This document shows, one piece after another, positions 45,549 through 58,678 of a DNA stretch of 64,000 nucleotides. Position 1 is the first letter of the stretch, and every line of letters begins with the position of its first letter. This DNA is from Paracoccus haematequi (GTDB taxonomy: Bacteria > Pseudomonadota > Alphaproteobacteria > Rhodobacterales > Rhodobacteraceae). A program made the translations under genes and the position numbers. Where the stretch lies: positions 62,001 to 126,000 of the forward strand of contig CAMCVS010000004.1 in assembly GCA_945881965.1 (NCBI GenBank), read 5' to 3'. Below the pieces are notes generated by a model. It made no database searches, was not told the DNA's origin, and was given only the letters and a program-made list of their open reading frames with translations.

Positions 45549-46904
45549 ATGACACAGGAACTTTGGGGCCAGTTGCGGTCGAACCTTCTGCAAATGGTAG
45601 GCAAGCACAATTTCCAAAGCTGGATCGAGCCACTCAAATTCTCGGCGATATCTGACGGTGTGGCGACGTTTGACGTGCCCACGATGTTCATCGGAAACTA
45701 CGTGTCGCAGAATTACGGTGACACCATTCTGGGCGAGTTGTCGCGCGCCGGCGCCCCCGTGCGCCGCGTCCAGTTTCAGGTGCCCGCCAACCAGCCCGAA
45801 CGCCCTGTTGCGGCCCCATCCCCGGCGCGCACCGCTGTCCGCCCGTCGCACAACGACGACGAATTGCCCGGTGCGCCGCTGGACCAGCGGTTCACCTTTG
45901 ACACCTTCGTCGTCGGCAAGCCGAACGAGTTGGCCCATGCCGCCGCGCGCCGCGTGGCCGAAGGCGGCCCGGTCACGTTCAACCCGCTGTTCCTTTATGG
46001 TGGCGTGGGTTTAGGGAAAACCCACCTGATGCACGCCATCGCGCATGAATTGCGCACCCGCCAGCCGCATCTGAACGTGGTCTATCTGTCGGCGGAACAG
46101 TTCATGTACCGCTTCGTCCAGGCGCTGCGCGAACGCAAGATGATTGATTTCAAACAGTTGTTCCGGTCGGTGGATGTGCTGATGGTGGATGATGTGCAAT
46201 TCATCGCGGGCAAGGACAGCACGCAGGAAGAGTTCTTTCACACCTTCAACGCGCTGGTGGACCAGCACAAGCAGATCGTGATTTCCGCCGACCGCGCCCC
46301 CGGCGAAATCAAGGATCTTGAGGATCGGATCAAATCGCGCCTGCAATGCGGGCTGGTGGTCGATCTGCACCCGACGGATTACGAATTGCGGCTGGGCATT
46401 CTGCAAACCAAGGCCGAACTTTACCGCGCGCAATATCCCGGCCTGAAGATCGCGGATGGCATCCTTGAATTTCTGGCGCTGCGGATTTCCACCAACGTCC
46501 GCGTTCTCGAAGGCGCGCTGACCCGGCTCTTTGCCTTTGCCAGCCTGGTGGGGCGCGAAATCTCGATGGAACTGACGCAGGATTGTCTGGCCGATGTGCT
46601 GCGCGCCTCTGAGCGGAAAATCACCGTCGAGGAAATCCAGCGCCGCGTTGCGGATCACTACAACATCCGCCTGTCCGACATGATCGGGCCGAAACGCCTG
46701 CGCAGCTATGCCCGCCCGCGTCAGGTGGCGATGTATCTGTCCAAGCAACTGACCTCGCGGTCCCTGCCCGAGATCGGTCGCCGCTTTGGCGGGCGCGATC
46801 ACACCACGGTCATGCACGGGGTGCGCCGCATCGAAGAGCTGAAATCGTCGGACGGTCAGATCGCCGAGGATATCGAATTGCTGCGCCGGTCGCTCGAGGG
46901 CTGA
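45549..46904 (+). CDS. dnaA: chromosomal replication initiator DnaA
   Basis: 451 residues from ATG 45549 (MTQELWGQLRSNLLQM); in-frame starts upstream at 45468 and 45483 would add an unusual extension. The AAA+ domain shows GGVGLGKTHL (Walker A) and LMVDDVQFIAGK (Walker B); the C-terminal domain has GGRDHTTVMHGVRRIEEL, the DnaA-box-reading helix. Binds oriC and opens DNA. Followed by dnaN after 107 bases. Confidence 0.96.
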   Translation: MTQELWGQLRSNLLQMVGKHNFQSWIEPLKFSAISDGVATFDVPTMFIGNYVSQNYGDTILGELSRAGAPVRRVQFQVPANQPERPVAAPSPARTAVRPSHNDDELPGAPLDQRFTFDTFVVGKPNELAHAAARRVAEGGPVTFNPLFLYGGVGLGKTHLMHAIAHELRTRQPHLNVVYLSAEQFMYRFVQALRERKMIDFKQLFRSVDVLMVDDVQFIAGKDSTQEEFFHTFNALVDQHKQIVISADRAPGEIKDLEDRIKSRLQCGLVVDLHPTDYELRLGILQTKAELYRAQYPGLKIADGILEFLALRISTNVRVLEGALTRLFAFASLVGREISMELTQDCLADVLRASERKITVEEIQRRVADHYNIRLSDMIGPKRLRSYARPRQVAMYLSKQLTSRSLPEIGRRFGGRDHTTVMHGVRRIEELKSSDGQIAEDIELLRRSLEG

Positions 46905-47011
46905 ATATCCTGCGCTAGGCCCGTGAAACCCCTTGTTTATCGGGGAAAATTGGCTACCCTGCCGATCCCGGCACCAGTGATAATGACCGGGGCGGGACAG
47001 GAGCGAAGTGC

Positions 47012-48130
47012 ATGAGACTCAGCATTGAACGCGGCGCGCTGCTCAAGGCGGTGGCTCAGGCGCAATCCGTTGTGGAACGGCGCAACACCATTCCGATCCT
47101 CGCCAACGTCCTGATCGAGGCCGAGGGCAACACCGTGCAATTCCGCGCCACCGATCTGGATATCGAAGTGGTGGACAAGGCCCCCGCGATGGTCGAACGC
47201 GCCGGTGCGACGACGGTATCGGCGGTGACGCTGCACGAAATCATCCGCAAACTGCCCGATGGCGCGCTGGTCACGCTGTCGGATGACGCGATGGCGGGGC
47301 GGTTGTCGGTCACGGCCGGCAAGTCGCAGTTCAATCTGGCGACCCTGCCGCGCGAAGATTTCCCGGTGATGGCCAACTCGGAATATGCGTCGAATTTCAC
47401 GGCGGCCGCGCCGGTGCTGCGGCGGCTGTTCGACAAATCGAAATTCGCGATTTCGACCGAGGAAACCCGGTATTATCTGAACGGCGTTTACCTGCATGTG
47501 TCCGAGGCCGAAGGCGCGCCGGTGCTGCGCGCGGTCGCCACCGATGGCCACCGCTTGGCGCGCATTGACGCGCCGCTGCCCGTCGGGGCCGAGGCGATGC
47601 CCGGCGTGATCGTGCCGCGCAAGACCGTGGGCGAATTGCGCAAGCTGTTGGACGATGACGAGGCCAAGATCGCGGTGTCGGTATCCGAAACCAAGATCCG
47701 CTTTGCCACGCCGTCCCTGACCCTGACGTCCAAGGTGATCGACGGCACCTTCCCGGATTATTCCCGCGTCATCCCGCAGGGCAATACCCGGCGTCTCGAA
47801 GTGGACGCCAAGGAATTTGCCCAAGCGGTTGACCGCGTCGCCACCGTGTCGTCGGAACGTTCGCGCGCCGTGAAACTCAGCCTTGACGAGGATCGTCTGG
47901 TGCTGTCGGTCAACGCGCCGGATAGTGGCGCGGCCGAGGAAGAACTGGCGGTGGCCTATTCCGATGACCGGCTGGAGATTGGGTTCAACGCCAAGTACCT
48001 GCTGGAAATTGCCAGCCAGGTTGACCGCGAAAACGCGGTGTTCCTGTTCAATTCGGCGGGCGATCCCACCCTGATGCGCGAGGGCAATGATACCTCGGCG
48101 GTCTATGTCGTCATGCCGATGCGGGTCTGA
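47012..48130 (+). CDS. dnaN: DNA polymerase III sliding clamp, beta subunit
   Basis: 372 residues with the three repeated clamp domains. RLSIERGALLKAVAQAQSVVERRNTIPILANVLIEA is the N-terminal block, TDGHRLARI sits in domain II and the C-terminal VYVVMPMRV closes the ring and precedes the hydrophobic pocket for partner proteins. GTG-free ATG start. Part of the dnaA-dnaN-recF order. Confidence 0.96.
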   Translation: MRLSIERGALLKAVAQAQSVVERRNTIPILANVLIEAEGNTVQFRATDLDIEVVDKAPAMVERAGATTVSAVTLHEIIRKLPDGALVTLSDDAMAGRLSVTAGKSQFNLATLPREDFPVMANSEYASNFTAAAPVLRRLFDKSKFAISTEETRYYLNGVYLHVSEAEGAPVLRAVATDGHRLARIDAPLPVGAEAMPGVIVPRKTVGELRKLLDDDEAKIAVSVSETKIRFATPSLTLTSKVIDGTFPDYSRVIPQGNTRRLEVDAKEFAQAVDRVATVSSERSRAVKLSLDEDRLVLSVNAPDSGAAEEELAVAYSDDRLEIGFNAKYLLEIASQVDRENAVFLFNSAGDPTLMREGNDTSAVYVVMPMRV

Positions 48131-48142
48131 CGGACCGCTTTC

Positions 48143-49246
48143 GTGGCGGTGTATCTGACAGAGGCGATGCTGACCCAGTTCCGCAGCCACGCCGCCGCGC
48201 GTCTGGTGCTGGACGGGCGGCCTGTGGCGTTCTGGGGCGCGAACGGCGCGGGCAAGACCTCGCTGCTCGAAGCCATTTCGCTGTTGTCGCCGGGGCGCGG
48301 CCTGCGTCGCGCCGCCGCCGAAGATATGGCACGCCAAGGTGGACCGGGGGATTGGAAAATTCAGGCGGTGCTGATGACGCCCGACGCGCCCCGCGCGGTG
48401 GAAACATGGTCGGACGCCGGGGCGGCACGACAGGTGCGCATCGACGGAAAACCCGCTCCGCAGACCGCGCTGGGCGATCTGTTGCGCATGGTCTGGCTGA
48501 TCCCGGCGATGGACCGGCTGTGGATCGAAGGCGCGGATGGGCGGCGGCGGTTTCTGGACCGGCTGACGCTGTCCTTTGCGCCGGGTCACGCAGAGGCATC
48601 GGTGGAATTTGAAAAAGCCATGCGTGAACGGAACCGTCTGCTGAAAGACGGGGTGCGCGACGCGTTCTGGTATGCGGCGCTTGAGGACCGGATGGCCGAT
48701 ACCGGGGCTGCCATCGACACCAACCGGCGCCGCGCGCTGGACCGGCTAAAGCGCGCGCAGGAGGGGGCCGAGACCGCCTTTCCCGCCGCTGATCTGGCCT
48801 TGGTGCAATCCGAAGGTGCGATGCCCGCAACCGCCGCCGATTTCCGCGCCGCGCTGGGCGACAATCGCGCGCGCGATCTGGCCGCCGGACGCACCCTGAT
48901 TGGCCCGCACCGCAGCGACCTGTTGGGCACCTACCGCGCCAAGGGCCTGCCTGCCGCCGACTGTTCCACCGGTGAACAAAAGGCGCTGCTGTTATCGCTG
49001 ATCCTCGCCAATGCCCGCGCGCTGGCCACGGACACCGGCAGCCCGCCGATCCTGCTGCTGGACGAAGTCGCGGCGCATCTGGACGCGCCCCGCCGTGCCG
49101 CGTTGTATGACGAACTCTGCGCGCTGGGCGCGCAGGCGTTCCTGACCGGCACCGGGGCCGAGCTGTTCACCGAACTGGGCCCGCGCGCGCAATCCATCGA
49201 AGTGACCGAAACCGGCGGCACCTCGGCGTTGGTCCCGCAGGGCTAA
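48143..49246 (+). CDS. recF: DNA replication and repair protein RecF
   Basis: 367 residues, GTG start 12 bases after dnaN. An SMC-like ATPase: GANGAGKTSLLEAISLLSPGRGLR (Walker A), GPHRSDL, STGEQKALLLSLILANA (signature motif) and ILLLDEVAAHLD (Walker B and D-loop). Loads RecA at gaps together with RecO and RecR. Confidence 0.95.
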   Translation: MAVYLTEAMLTQFRSHAAARLVLDGRPVAFWGANGAGKTSLLEAISLLSPGRGLRRAAAEDMARQGGPGDWKIQAVLMTPDAPRAVETWSDAGAARQVRIDGKPAPQTALGDLLRMVWLIPAMDRLWIEGADGRRRFLDRLTLSFAPGHAEASVEFEKAMRERNRLLKDGVRDAFWYAALEDRMADTGAAIDTNRRRALDRLKRAQEGAETAFPAADLALVQSEGAMPATAADFRAALGDNRARDLAAGRTLIGPHRSDLLGTYRAKGLPAADCSTGEQKALLLSLILANARALATDTGSPPILLLDEVAAHLDAPRRAALYDELCALGAQAFLTGTGAELFTELGPRAQSIEVTETGGTSALVPQG

Positions 49247-49259
49247 GATCGGAGACATC

Positions 49260-49880
49260 ATGACCATCACCTTCTGGCAACTTCTGGTCTATGCGGGCGG
49301 CATGGCCGCCTTGTGGGCGATCCCCGGCCCGGTCTGGGTCGCACTGACGGCGCGCACCATGGCGGGCGGGTTCGCCGCCGCCTGGCCCTTGGCCATCGGC
49401 GTGGCGCTGGGTGATCTAGTCTGGCCGCTGGCCGCGGTGCTGGGGCTGGCGTGGATCGGCGATGTCTATGGCGACGCCCTGGCCGTGCTGCGCTGGGTCG
49501 CCGCCGCGATCTTTATCGCCATGGGCGTGCTGTTGATCCGCCAGCCCGCCGCGCCCCCCGGCACCAACACCCGCCTGACGCGACCGGGCCATTGGGCCGG
49601 GTTCACCGTGGGGCTGGCCGCCGTGATCGGCAACCCCAAGGCGATGCTGTTCTACATGGGCGCGCTGCCGGGGTTCTTTGACCTGACCCGCGTGACCGTC
49701 ACCGATATCGCCGCCATCGGCGCGGTGTCGGCGGTGGTGCCGATGCTGGGCAACCTCGGGTTAGCGCTGTTCGTGGACCGCGCGCGGCGGCTGTTGCAAA
49801 GCCCCGCCGCGATCCGCCGGATGAACCTGATTTCGGGTCTGCTGTTGATCGGCGTCGGGATGGTCATCCCGCTGCTGTAA
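49260..49880 (+). CDS. LysE/RhtB family exporter
   Basis: 206 residues with about six membrane helices. The start with IPGPVWVALTARTMAGGFAAAWPLAIGVALGDLVWPLAAVLGL and the block GFTVGLAAVIGNPKAMLFYMGALPGFFDL (in pieces: IGNPKAMLFYMGALPGFFD) match the LysE family of amino-acid and small-metabolite exporters. Substrate unknown. Inserted between recF and gyrB. Confidence 0.85.
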   Translation: MTITFWQLLVYAGGMAALWAIPGPVWVALTARTMAGGFAAAWPLAIGVALGDLVWPLAAVLGLAWIGDVYGDALAVLRWVAAAIFIAMGVLLIRQPAAPPGTNTRLTRPGHWAGFTVGLAAVIGNPKAMLFYMGALPGFFDLTRVTVTDIAAIGAVSAVVPMLGNLGLALFVDRARRLLQSPAAIRRMNLISGLLLIGVGMVIPLL

Positions 49881-49907
49881 CCCCCAAATCTTGTGTCTGG
49901 CGCGTGA

Positions 49908-52412
<2,505 letters not shown>

Positions 52413-52420
52413 CCCGGCCT

Positions 52421-52468
52421 TTGACAAACTTTGCCAATTCATGCATCCTGTTGCGAAACGAGGTGCAT
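52421..52468 (+). promoter_or_regulatory. candidate parDE promoter and operator
   Basis: TTGACA at 52421-52426 is followed, after 17 bases, by CATCCT (52444-52449), a weak -10. ATGCA at 52441-52445 and TGCAT at 52464-52468 form an inverted repeat across the promoter end, a plausible place for ParD autorepression. Confidence 0.35.
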
Positions 52469-52470
52469 TT

Positions 52471-52734
52471 ATGGCCACAATGAACGTTTCTTTGCCCGAC
52501 CCGATGAAATCCTGGGTCGAGGAACAGACCCGCGACGGGCGTTACAGCAACGCCAGCGATTACGTCCGCGACCTGATCCGCCGCGATCAGGACCGTCAGC
52601 AGGCGATTGCCGAATTGCAGCAGATCGTGACGGATGCGCTGGCAAGCGGTATCAGCGACCGCAGCTTTACCGACATCCTTGATGCGGCTCGGCACGAGGC
52701 GCGGCAACGAGGGCTTTTGCGTGGCGAAAGCTGA
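52471..52734 (+). CDS. parD: ParD-type antitoxin
   Basis: 87 residues. The N-terminal ribbon-helix-helix is clear (MNVSLPDPMKSWVEEQTRDGRYSNASDYVRDLIRRDQD, in pieces: NVSLPDPMKSWV, NASDYVRDLIRRD), and the C-terminal tail wraps the toxin. AGGTG precedes ATG 52471. It neutralises and co-represses with ParE, which overlaps by 14 bases. Confidence 0.92.
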   Translation: MATMNVSLPDPMKSWVEEQTRDGRYSNASDYVRDLIRRDQDRQQAIAELQQIVTDALASGISDRSFTDILDAARHEARQRGLLRGES

Positions 52735-53014
52735 ATTTTCCCGCGCGGCAGATCGCGATTTGATCGATATCTACCTTTATGGGGTCGAACAATTTGGCGC
52801 AGCACGGGCCGAGCGATATCTGGACGCAATAAATGCTAAGGTCGAAATGGCGGCAAGTCACCCCGATCTTGGGGCTGACTATGGTTCTGTCAAAGACGGT
52901 CTGCGGCGTTATCACGCCGTGTCTCATGCGATTTATTTCCAATCCACGCCAACCGGGATTTTGGTGTTGCGCGTGCTGCATTGTCGGATGGATCCGGGTC
53001 GTCACATCAGGTGA
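52721..53014 (+). CDS. parE: ParE/RelE-superfamily toxin
   Basis: 97 residues from GTG 52721, inside the end of parD. KAEFSRAADRDLIDIYLYGVEQFG, the middle DLGADYGSVKDGLRRYHAVSHAIYF and the end LVLRVLHCRMDPGRHI are the ParE signature. ParE toxins poison DNA gyrase; RelE relatives cut mRNA. The overlap with parD and the RHH antitoxin favour ParE. It seems complete. Confidence 0.9.
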   Translation: MAKAEFSRAADRDLIDIYLYGVEQFGAARAERYLDAINAKVEMAASHPDLGADYGSVKDGLRRYHAVSHAIYFQSTPTGILVLRVLHCRMDPGRHIR

Positions 53015-53058
53015 ACGATCACGAGCCACAGTAACTTTGCCCTGCGCGGGCCATGCAA

Positions 53059-53946
53059 TCACCCCCCAACCCCCCTTACCACATCCGCAATCTGCATCAG
53101 CGCGGGGCCCAGCGGGCTGGAACGGCGCCAGACCATGCCGATGGTGCGTGAGGGTTCCGGCGTGGCAAAGCGTGCGACTGCCACGGCGGCGGACCGGGTT
53201 TCGACCGCCACCGCCATGTCGGGGATCAGCGTCACGCCGATGCCCGCGCCCACCATCTGCACCAGCGTGGACAAGGACGATCCGTCCAGCAATTCGCGCG
53301 GCTGGTTCGCCCCCATCGCGCAGAAGGACAGCGCCTGATCGCGGAAACAATGACCCTCTTCCAGCAGCAGCAACCGCATTTCCCGCAGCGCGTCGCGGTT
53401 CGGCACCGGTTTGTCGGCATCGGCCAAAGGGCGCACCAGCACGAAACTCTCGGAAAACAGCGCCACCTCGGTCAGCGCGCTTTCGGATACCGGCAGCGCC
53501 ACGATGGCCGCATCCAGCCGCCCTTCGGAAAGTTCCGTCACCAAACGCGGCGTCAGCGTTTCGCGCACATGCAGGTCCAGCCCCGGAAAGCGCGCCATCA
53601 GATCGCCGATGATGCGGGGCAGCAGATAGGGCGCGACCGTGGGAATCACCCCGATGCGCAGCCGCCCCATCAGCCGGTCGCGGGCGGCGCGGGCGAGATC
53701 CTCCAACTCGTCCACCTGCCGCAGGATGTCGCGCACACGCGGCGCAAAGGCCGCGCCAAACTCAGTCAGATGCACATTGCGGGGTGTGCGGTCGAACAGG
53801 GCGACGCCAAGCGCAGCCTCCATCTCTTTGATCTGCATCGACAAGGCGGGTTGCGATACCGAAGACGCCTCGGCCGCCTGACCGAAATGGCCAAGACGGG
53901 CCAGCGATTCAAAATAACGCAACTGGCGCAGGGTCAGGTTTATCAT
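53059..53946 (-). CDS. oxyR: peroxide-sensing LysR regulator OxyR
   Basis: 295 residues: N-terminal LysR helix-turn-helix (LGHFGQAAEASSVSQPALSMQIKEMEAALG, in pieces) and a C-terminal sensor with GHCFRDQALSFC, where Cys200 and Cys209 match the peroxide-sensing Cys199 and Cys208 of E. coli OxyR. It is divergent from katG, its classical target, with 125 bases between the starts. Confidence 0.94.
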   Translation of the reverse strand: MINLTLRQLRYFESLARLGHFGQAAEASSVSQPALSMQIKEMEAALGVALFDRTPRNVHLTEFGAAFAPRVRDILRQVDELEDLARAARDRLMGRLRIGVIPTVAPYLLPRIIGDLMARFPGLDLHVRETLTPRLVTELSEGRLDAAIVALPVSESALTEVALFSESFVLVRPLADADKPVPNRDALREMRLLLLEEGHCFRDQALSFCAMGANQPRELLDGSSLSTLVQMVGAGIGVTLIPDMAVAVETRSAAVAVARFATPEPSRTIGMVWRRSSPLGPALMQIADVVRGVGG

Positions 53947-56237
<2,291 letters not shown>

Positions 56238-56254
56238 TCCGGGGACATCATCAA

Positions 56255-56285
56255 GGGCGCTCCGGGACACCGGGGCGCCCTTTTT
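56255..56285 (+). terminator. Rho-independent terminator of katG
   Basis: GGGCGCTCCGG (56255-56265) pairs with CCGGGGCGCCC (56270-56280) over 11 positions with one G-U, around a 4-base loop, and is followed by five T (56281-56285). Confidence 0.88.
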
Positions 56286-56307
56286 CATGCGCGCTGATTC
56301 GATACAC

Positions 56308-56378
56308 TGTATACATGAAACTCGGATAACCCGCGAAAACGCCGGATAAACTTCATCCTTGACGGAATCCTGTATACA
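56308..56378 (+). promoter_or_regulatory. two TGTATACA operators and promoter of the aromatic operon
   Basis: The palindrome TGTATACA occurs at 56308-56315 and 56371-56378, 63 bases apart (about six helix turns). The second lies inside the spacer of a possible promoter, TTGACG at 56359-56364 with TAGCTG 17 bases later. Short palindromes of this type are typical operators of GntR/FCD regulators such as the one that follows. Confidence 0.55.
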
Positions 56379-56438
56379 GCCTAGCTGTTTCCACGTCAGG
56401 GTATCGCGGGGAGGCGGGGCCGGATCGGAGGGGATCGT

Positions 56439-57170
56439 ATGGACAGCCCGGAACGCATCTCGCAATCCGAAAAGGCATTGCAGGGCCTGCGCGCGCTGAT
56501 CCTTGCTGGCGAATTTGCGGGCACCGACAGGTTGCCCGAGGTCGCCTTGTCCGAACGCCTTGGCATTTCGCGCACACCCTTGCGGCAGGCGATGGACCGG
56601 CTGGTGGCCGAGGGCCTGCTGGAAAAGATCGAAACCGGGGGCTGCCGTGTCGCGCGCTTCACCACCGCCGACATCATCGACAGCATCGAATTGCGCGGCG
56701 TCATCGAAGGCACAGCCGCCCGTCTGGCCGCCGAACGCGGCGCCGATCCGGCGCTGTTGGCAGATATGGTGGCGGTGCTGGACCGGTTGGATATCGCGAC
56801 ATGGGGCGACCGCGTCGTCGATTTCGACCGCTACGGACTTGAGAACGGCAATTTCCACGACCTGTTGGCGCGGATGGCGGGCAGCCCTGTGATCGAACGC
56901 GAATTGGAACGGGTCAGCCGCCTGCCGCTGGCGTCCCCCAGTGCGTTTTTGCTGGGCCAGGATATCCTGCCGGATTTTCAGGCGTCCTTGCGCCGCGCGC
57001 AACGCCAGCACCGCCATATCTATGACAGCATCCTGAACCGCGAAGGCAGCCGCGCCGAGGCGCTGTGCCGCGAACACGCCCGCATTGCGCGCGAAAACCT
57101 GGAATACCTGACCAGCGGCGACCCCAGACTGGCCCGGCGTGTGCCCGGCCTGCTGCTGGTCGCGTCCTGA
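56439..57170 (+). CDS. GntR-family (FCD) transcriptional regulator
   Basis: 243 residues. N-terminal winged helix-turn-helix (LPEVALSERLGISRTPLRQAMDRLVAEGLLEKI, in pieces: SERLGISRTPLRQAM) and C-terminal all-helical FCD ligand domain (RGVIEGTAARLAAERGAD, NGNFHDLLARMAG, HRHIYDSILNREGSRAEALCREH). FCD members sense small carboxylates or aromatics, often through a bound metal. It is the first gene of the operon and probably represses it through the TGTATACA sites. Confidence 0.88.
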   Translation: MDSPERISQSEKALQGLRALILAGEFAGTDRLPEVALSERLGISRTPLRQAMDRLVAEGLLEKIETGGCRVARFTTADIIDSIELRGVIEGTAARLAAERGADPALLADMVAVLDRLDIATWGDRVVDFDRYGLENGNFHDLLARMAGSPVIERELERVSRLPLASPSAFLLGQDILPDFQASLRRAQRQHRHIYDSILNREGSRAEALCREHARIARENLEYLTSGDPRLARRVPGLLLVAS

Positions 57171-57197
57171 AATCCAAGCCAAACCCAAGGAGCCAAG

Positions 57198-58604
57198 ATG
57201 CCAAGCCTTTCCGACCTGATGAAGACCCACACGAACCCTGTCCAGATGCTGCGCAATTCAAAGGCGGGGATGTATGTCTATCCCGTCGTCGCGCCTGAAT
57301 TCCAGAACTGGCGCAACGAACAGGCGGCGTGGCGTCATTCCGCCGTGCTGTTCGACCAGTCGCACCACATGGACGAACTGATCGTCGAAGGCCCGCAGGC
57401 GACCGAATTCCTGTCGCATCACGGCATCAATTCTTTCGCCAATTTTGACCTGAACCGGGCCAAGCACTTCGTGCCCGTCACGCCTGCGGGCCATGTCATC
57501 GGCGACCACATCATCTTCCGGGAACGCACCGACAAATACGTGCTGGTGGGCCGCGCGCCGACGTCGAACTGGCTGATGTTCTGCGCGGCATATGGCAAGT
57601 GGAACGTGCGCCTGCGTTATGACCCCCGCTCGCCCAGCCGCCCCGAAGGCGAGCGCGTGCTGCGCGAACATTACCGCTTCCAGATTCAGGGCCCCGACGC
57701 ACCCAAGGTGTTCGAGAAAATGAACGGCGGCCCGGTGCCGGACATCAAGTTTTTCCATGTCGATACCATCAACATCGGGTCGAAAAAGGTGCAGGCGCTG
57801 CGTCATGGCATGTCGGGTGCGCCCGGTCTGGAAATCTGGGGCCCCTACAAGGACAAGGATTACATCCATTCCACCGTGTTGCAGGCCGCGCGCGATGCGG
57901 GCGTCAATCTGGTGCAGTGCGGCAGCCGCGCCTATTCGACCAACACGCTGGAATCGGGCTGGATTCCCTCGCCGCTGCCCGGCATCTACACCGGCGACGG
58001 CATGCTGGCCGATTACCGCGACTGGCTGGGCGCGGATATGTACGAGGCCGCAGGTGCCATCGGCGGATCGTTCGTGTCGGACAACATCGAGGATTACTAC
58101 GTCAACCCGTTCGAACTGGGCTATGATTTCTATGTCGGCTGGAAAAAGCCCGATTTCGTCGGCAAAGCCGCGCTGGAAAAGATCAAGGCCGAAGGCGCAA
58201 AGCGCAAGAAAGTCACCTTTGAATGGAACCGCGAAGATGTGCTGAAGGTGATCGCGTCCGGCTTTGAACAGGGTGTGCCGTTCAAATGGATCGACTTCCC
58301 GCAGCCGAACTATGCGTCCTCGTCCGCTGACATGGTGATGCGCGATGGCAAAATGGTCGGCATGTCGATGTTCAACGGATATTCGTGGAACGAACGGTCG
58401 ATGCTGTCTTTGGGCGTCGTGCACAATGATGTGCAGGTCGGCGATATCCTGACCCTGAAATGGGGCGAGCCGGAAACCACCGCCAAGACCTCTACCGAAC
58501 CGCACCAGCAGACCGAAATCCGCGTCCGCGTGTCGCCCACGCCTTATGCCGCCGAGGCGCGCGCAAACTATGCCGATAGCTGGCGCACCAAACAGGCCAT
58601 CTAA
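57198..58604 (+). CDS. ligM: tetrahydrofolate-dependent aryl O-demethylase, LigM/DesA type
   Basis: 468 residues, close to the 471 of Sphingobium LigM. A GcvT-fold methyltransferase that moves the methyl group from vanillate, 3-O-methylgallate or (DesA) syringate to tetrahydrofolate. QSHHMDELIVEG, APTSNWLMFCAAYGKW and GSRAYSTNTLESGWIPSPLPGIY are visible; His57, Arg119 and Tyr246 stand where LigM has His60, Arg122 and Tyr247 (approximate positional match). The exact substrate cannot be decided; the gallate-type genes downstream favour 3-O-methylgallate or vanillate. Confidence 0.87.
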   Translation: MPSLSDLMKTHTNPVQMLRNSKAGMYVYPVVAPEFQNWRNEQAAWRHSAVLFDQSHHMDELIVEGPQATEFLSHHGINSFANFDLNRAKHFVPVTPAGHVIGDHIIFRERTDKYVLVGRAPTSNWLMFCAAYGKWNVRLRYDPRSPSRPEGERVLREHYRFQIQGPDAPKVFEKMNGGPVPDIKFFHVDTINIGSKKVQALRHGMSGAPGLEIWGPYKDKDYIHSTVLQAARDAGVNLVQCGSRAYSTNTLESGWIPSPLPGIYTGDGMLADYRDWLGADMYEAAGAIGGSFVSDNIEDYYVNPFELGYDFYVGWKKPDFVGKAALEKIKAEGAKRKKVTFEWNREDVLKVIASGFEQGVPFKWIDFPQPNYASSSADMVMRDGKMVGMSMFNGYSWNERSMLSLGVVHNDVQVGDILTLKWGEPETTAKTSTEPHQQTEIRVRVSPTPYAAEARANYADSWRTKQAI

Positions 58605-58678
58605 GCCAAAGGCGGGGAGGCGGGCACCAAGACCCGCCCCCCGTGCGACTTCACCATGTCTCCAGGGAGGATCATGAC

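Noticed and set aside
46937-48589. 550-codon minus-strand open frame opposite dnaN and recF
   Set aside because: Low-complexity shadow frame; dnaN and recF are certain.
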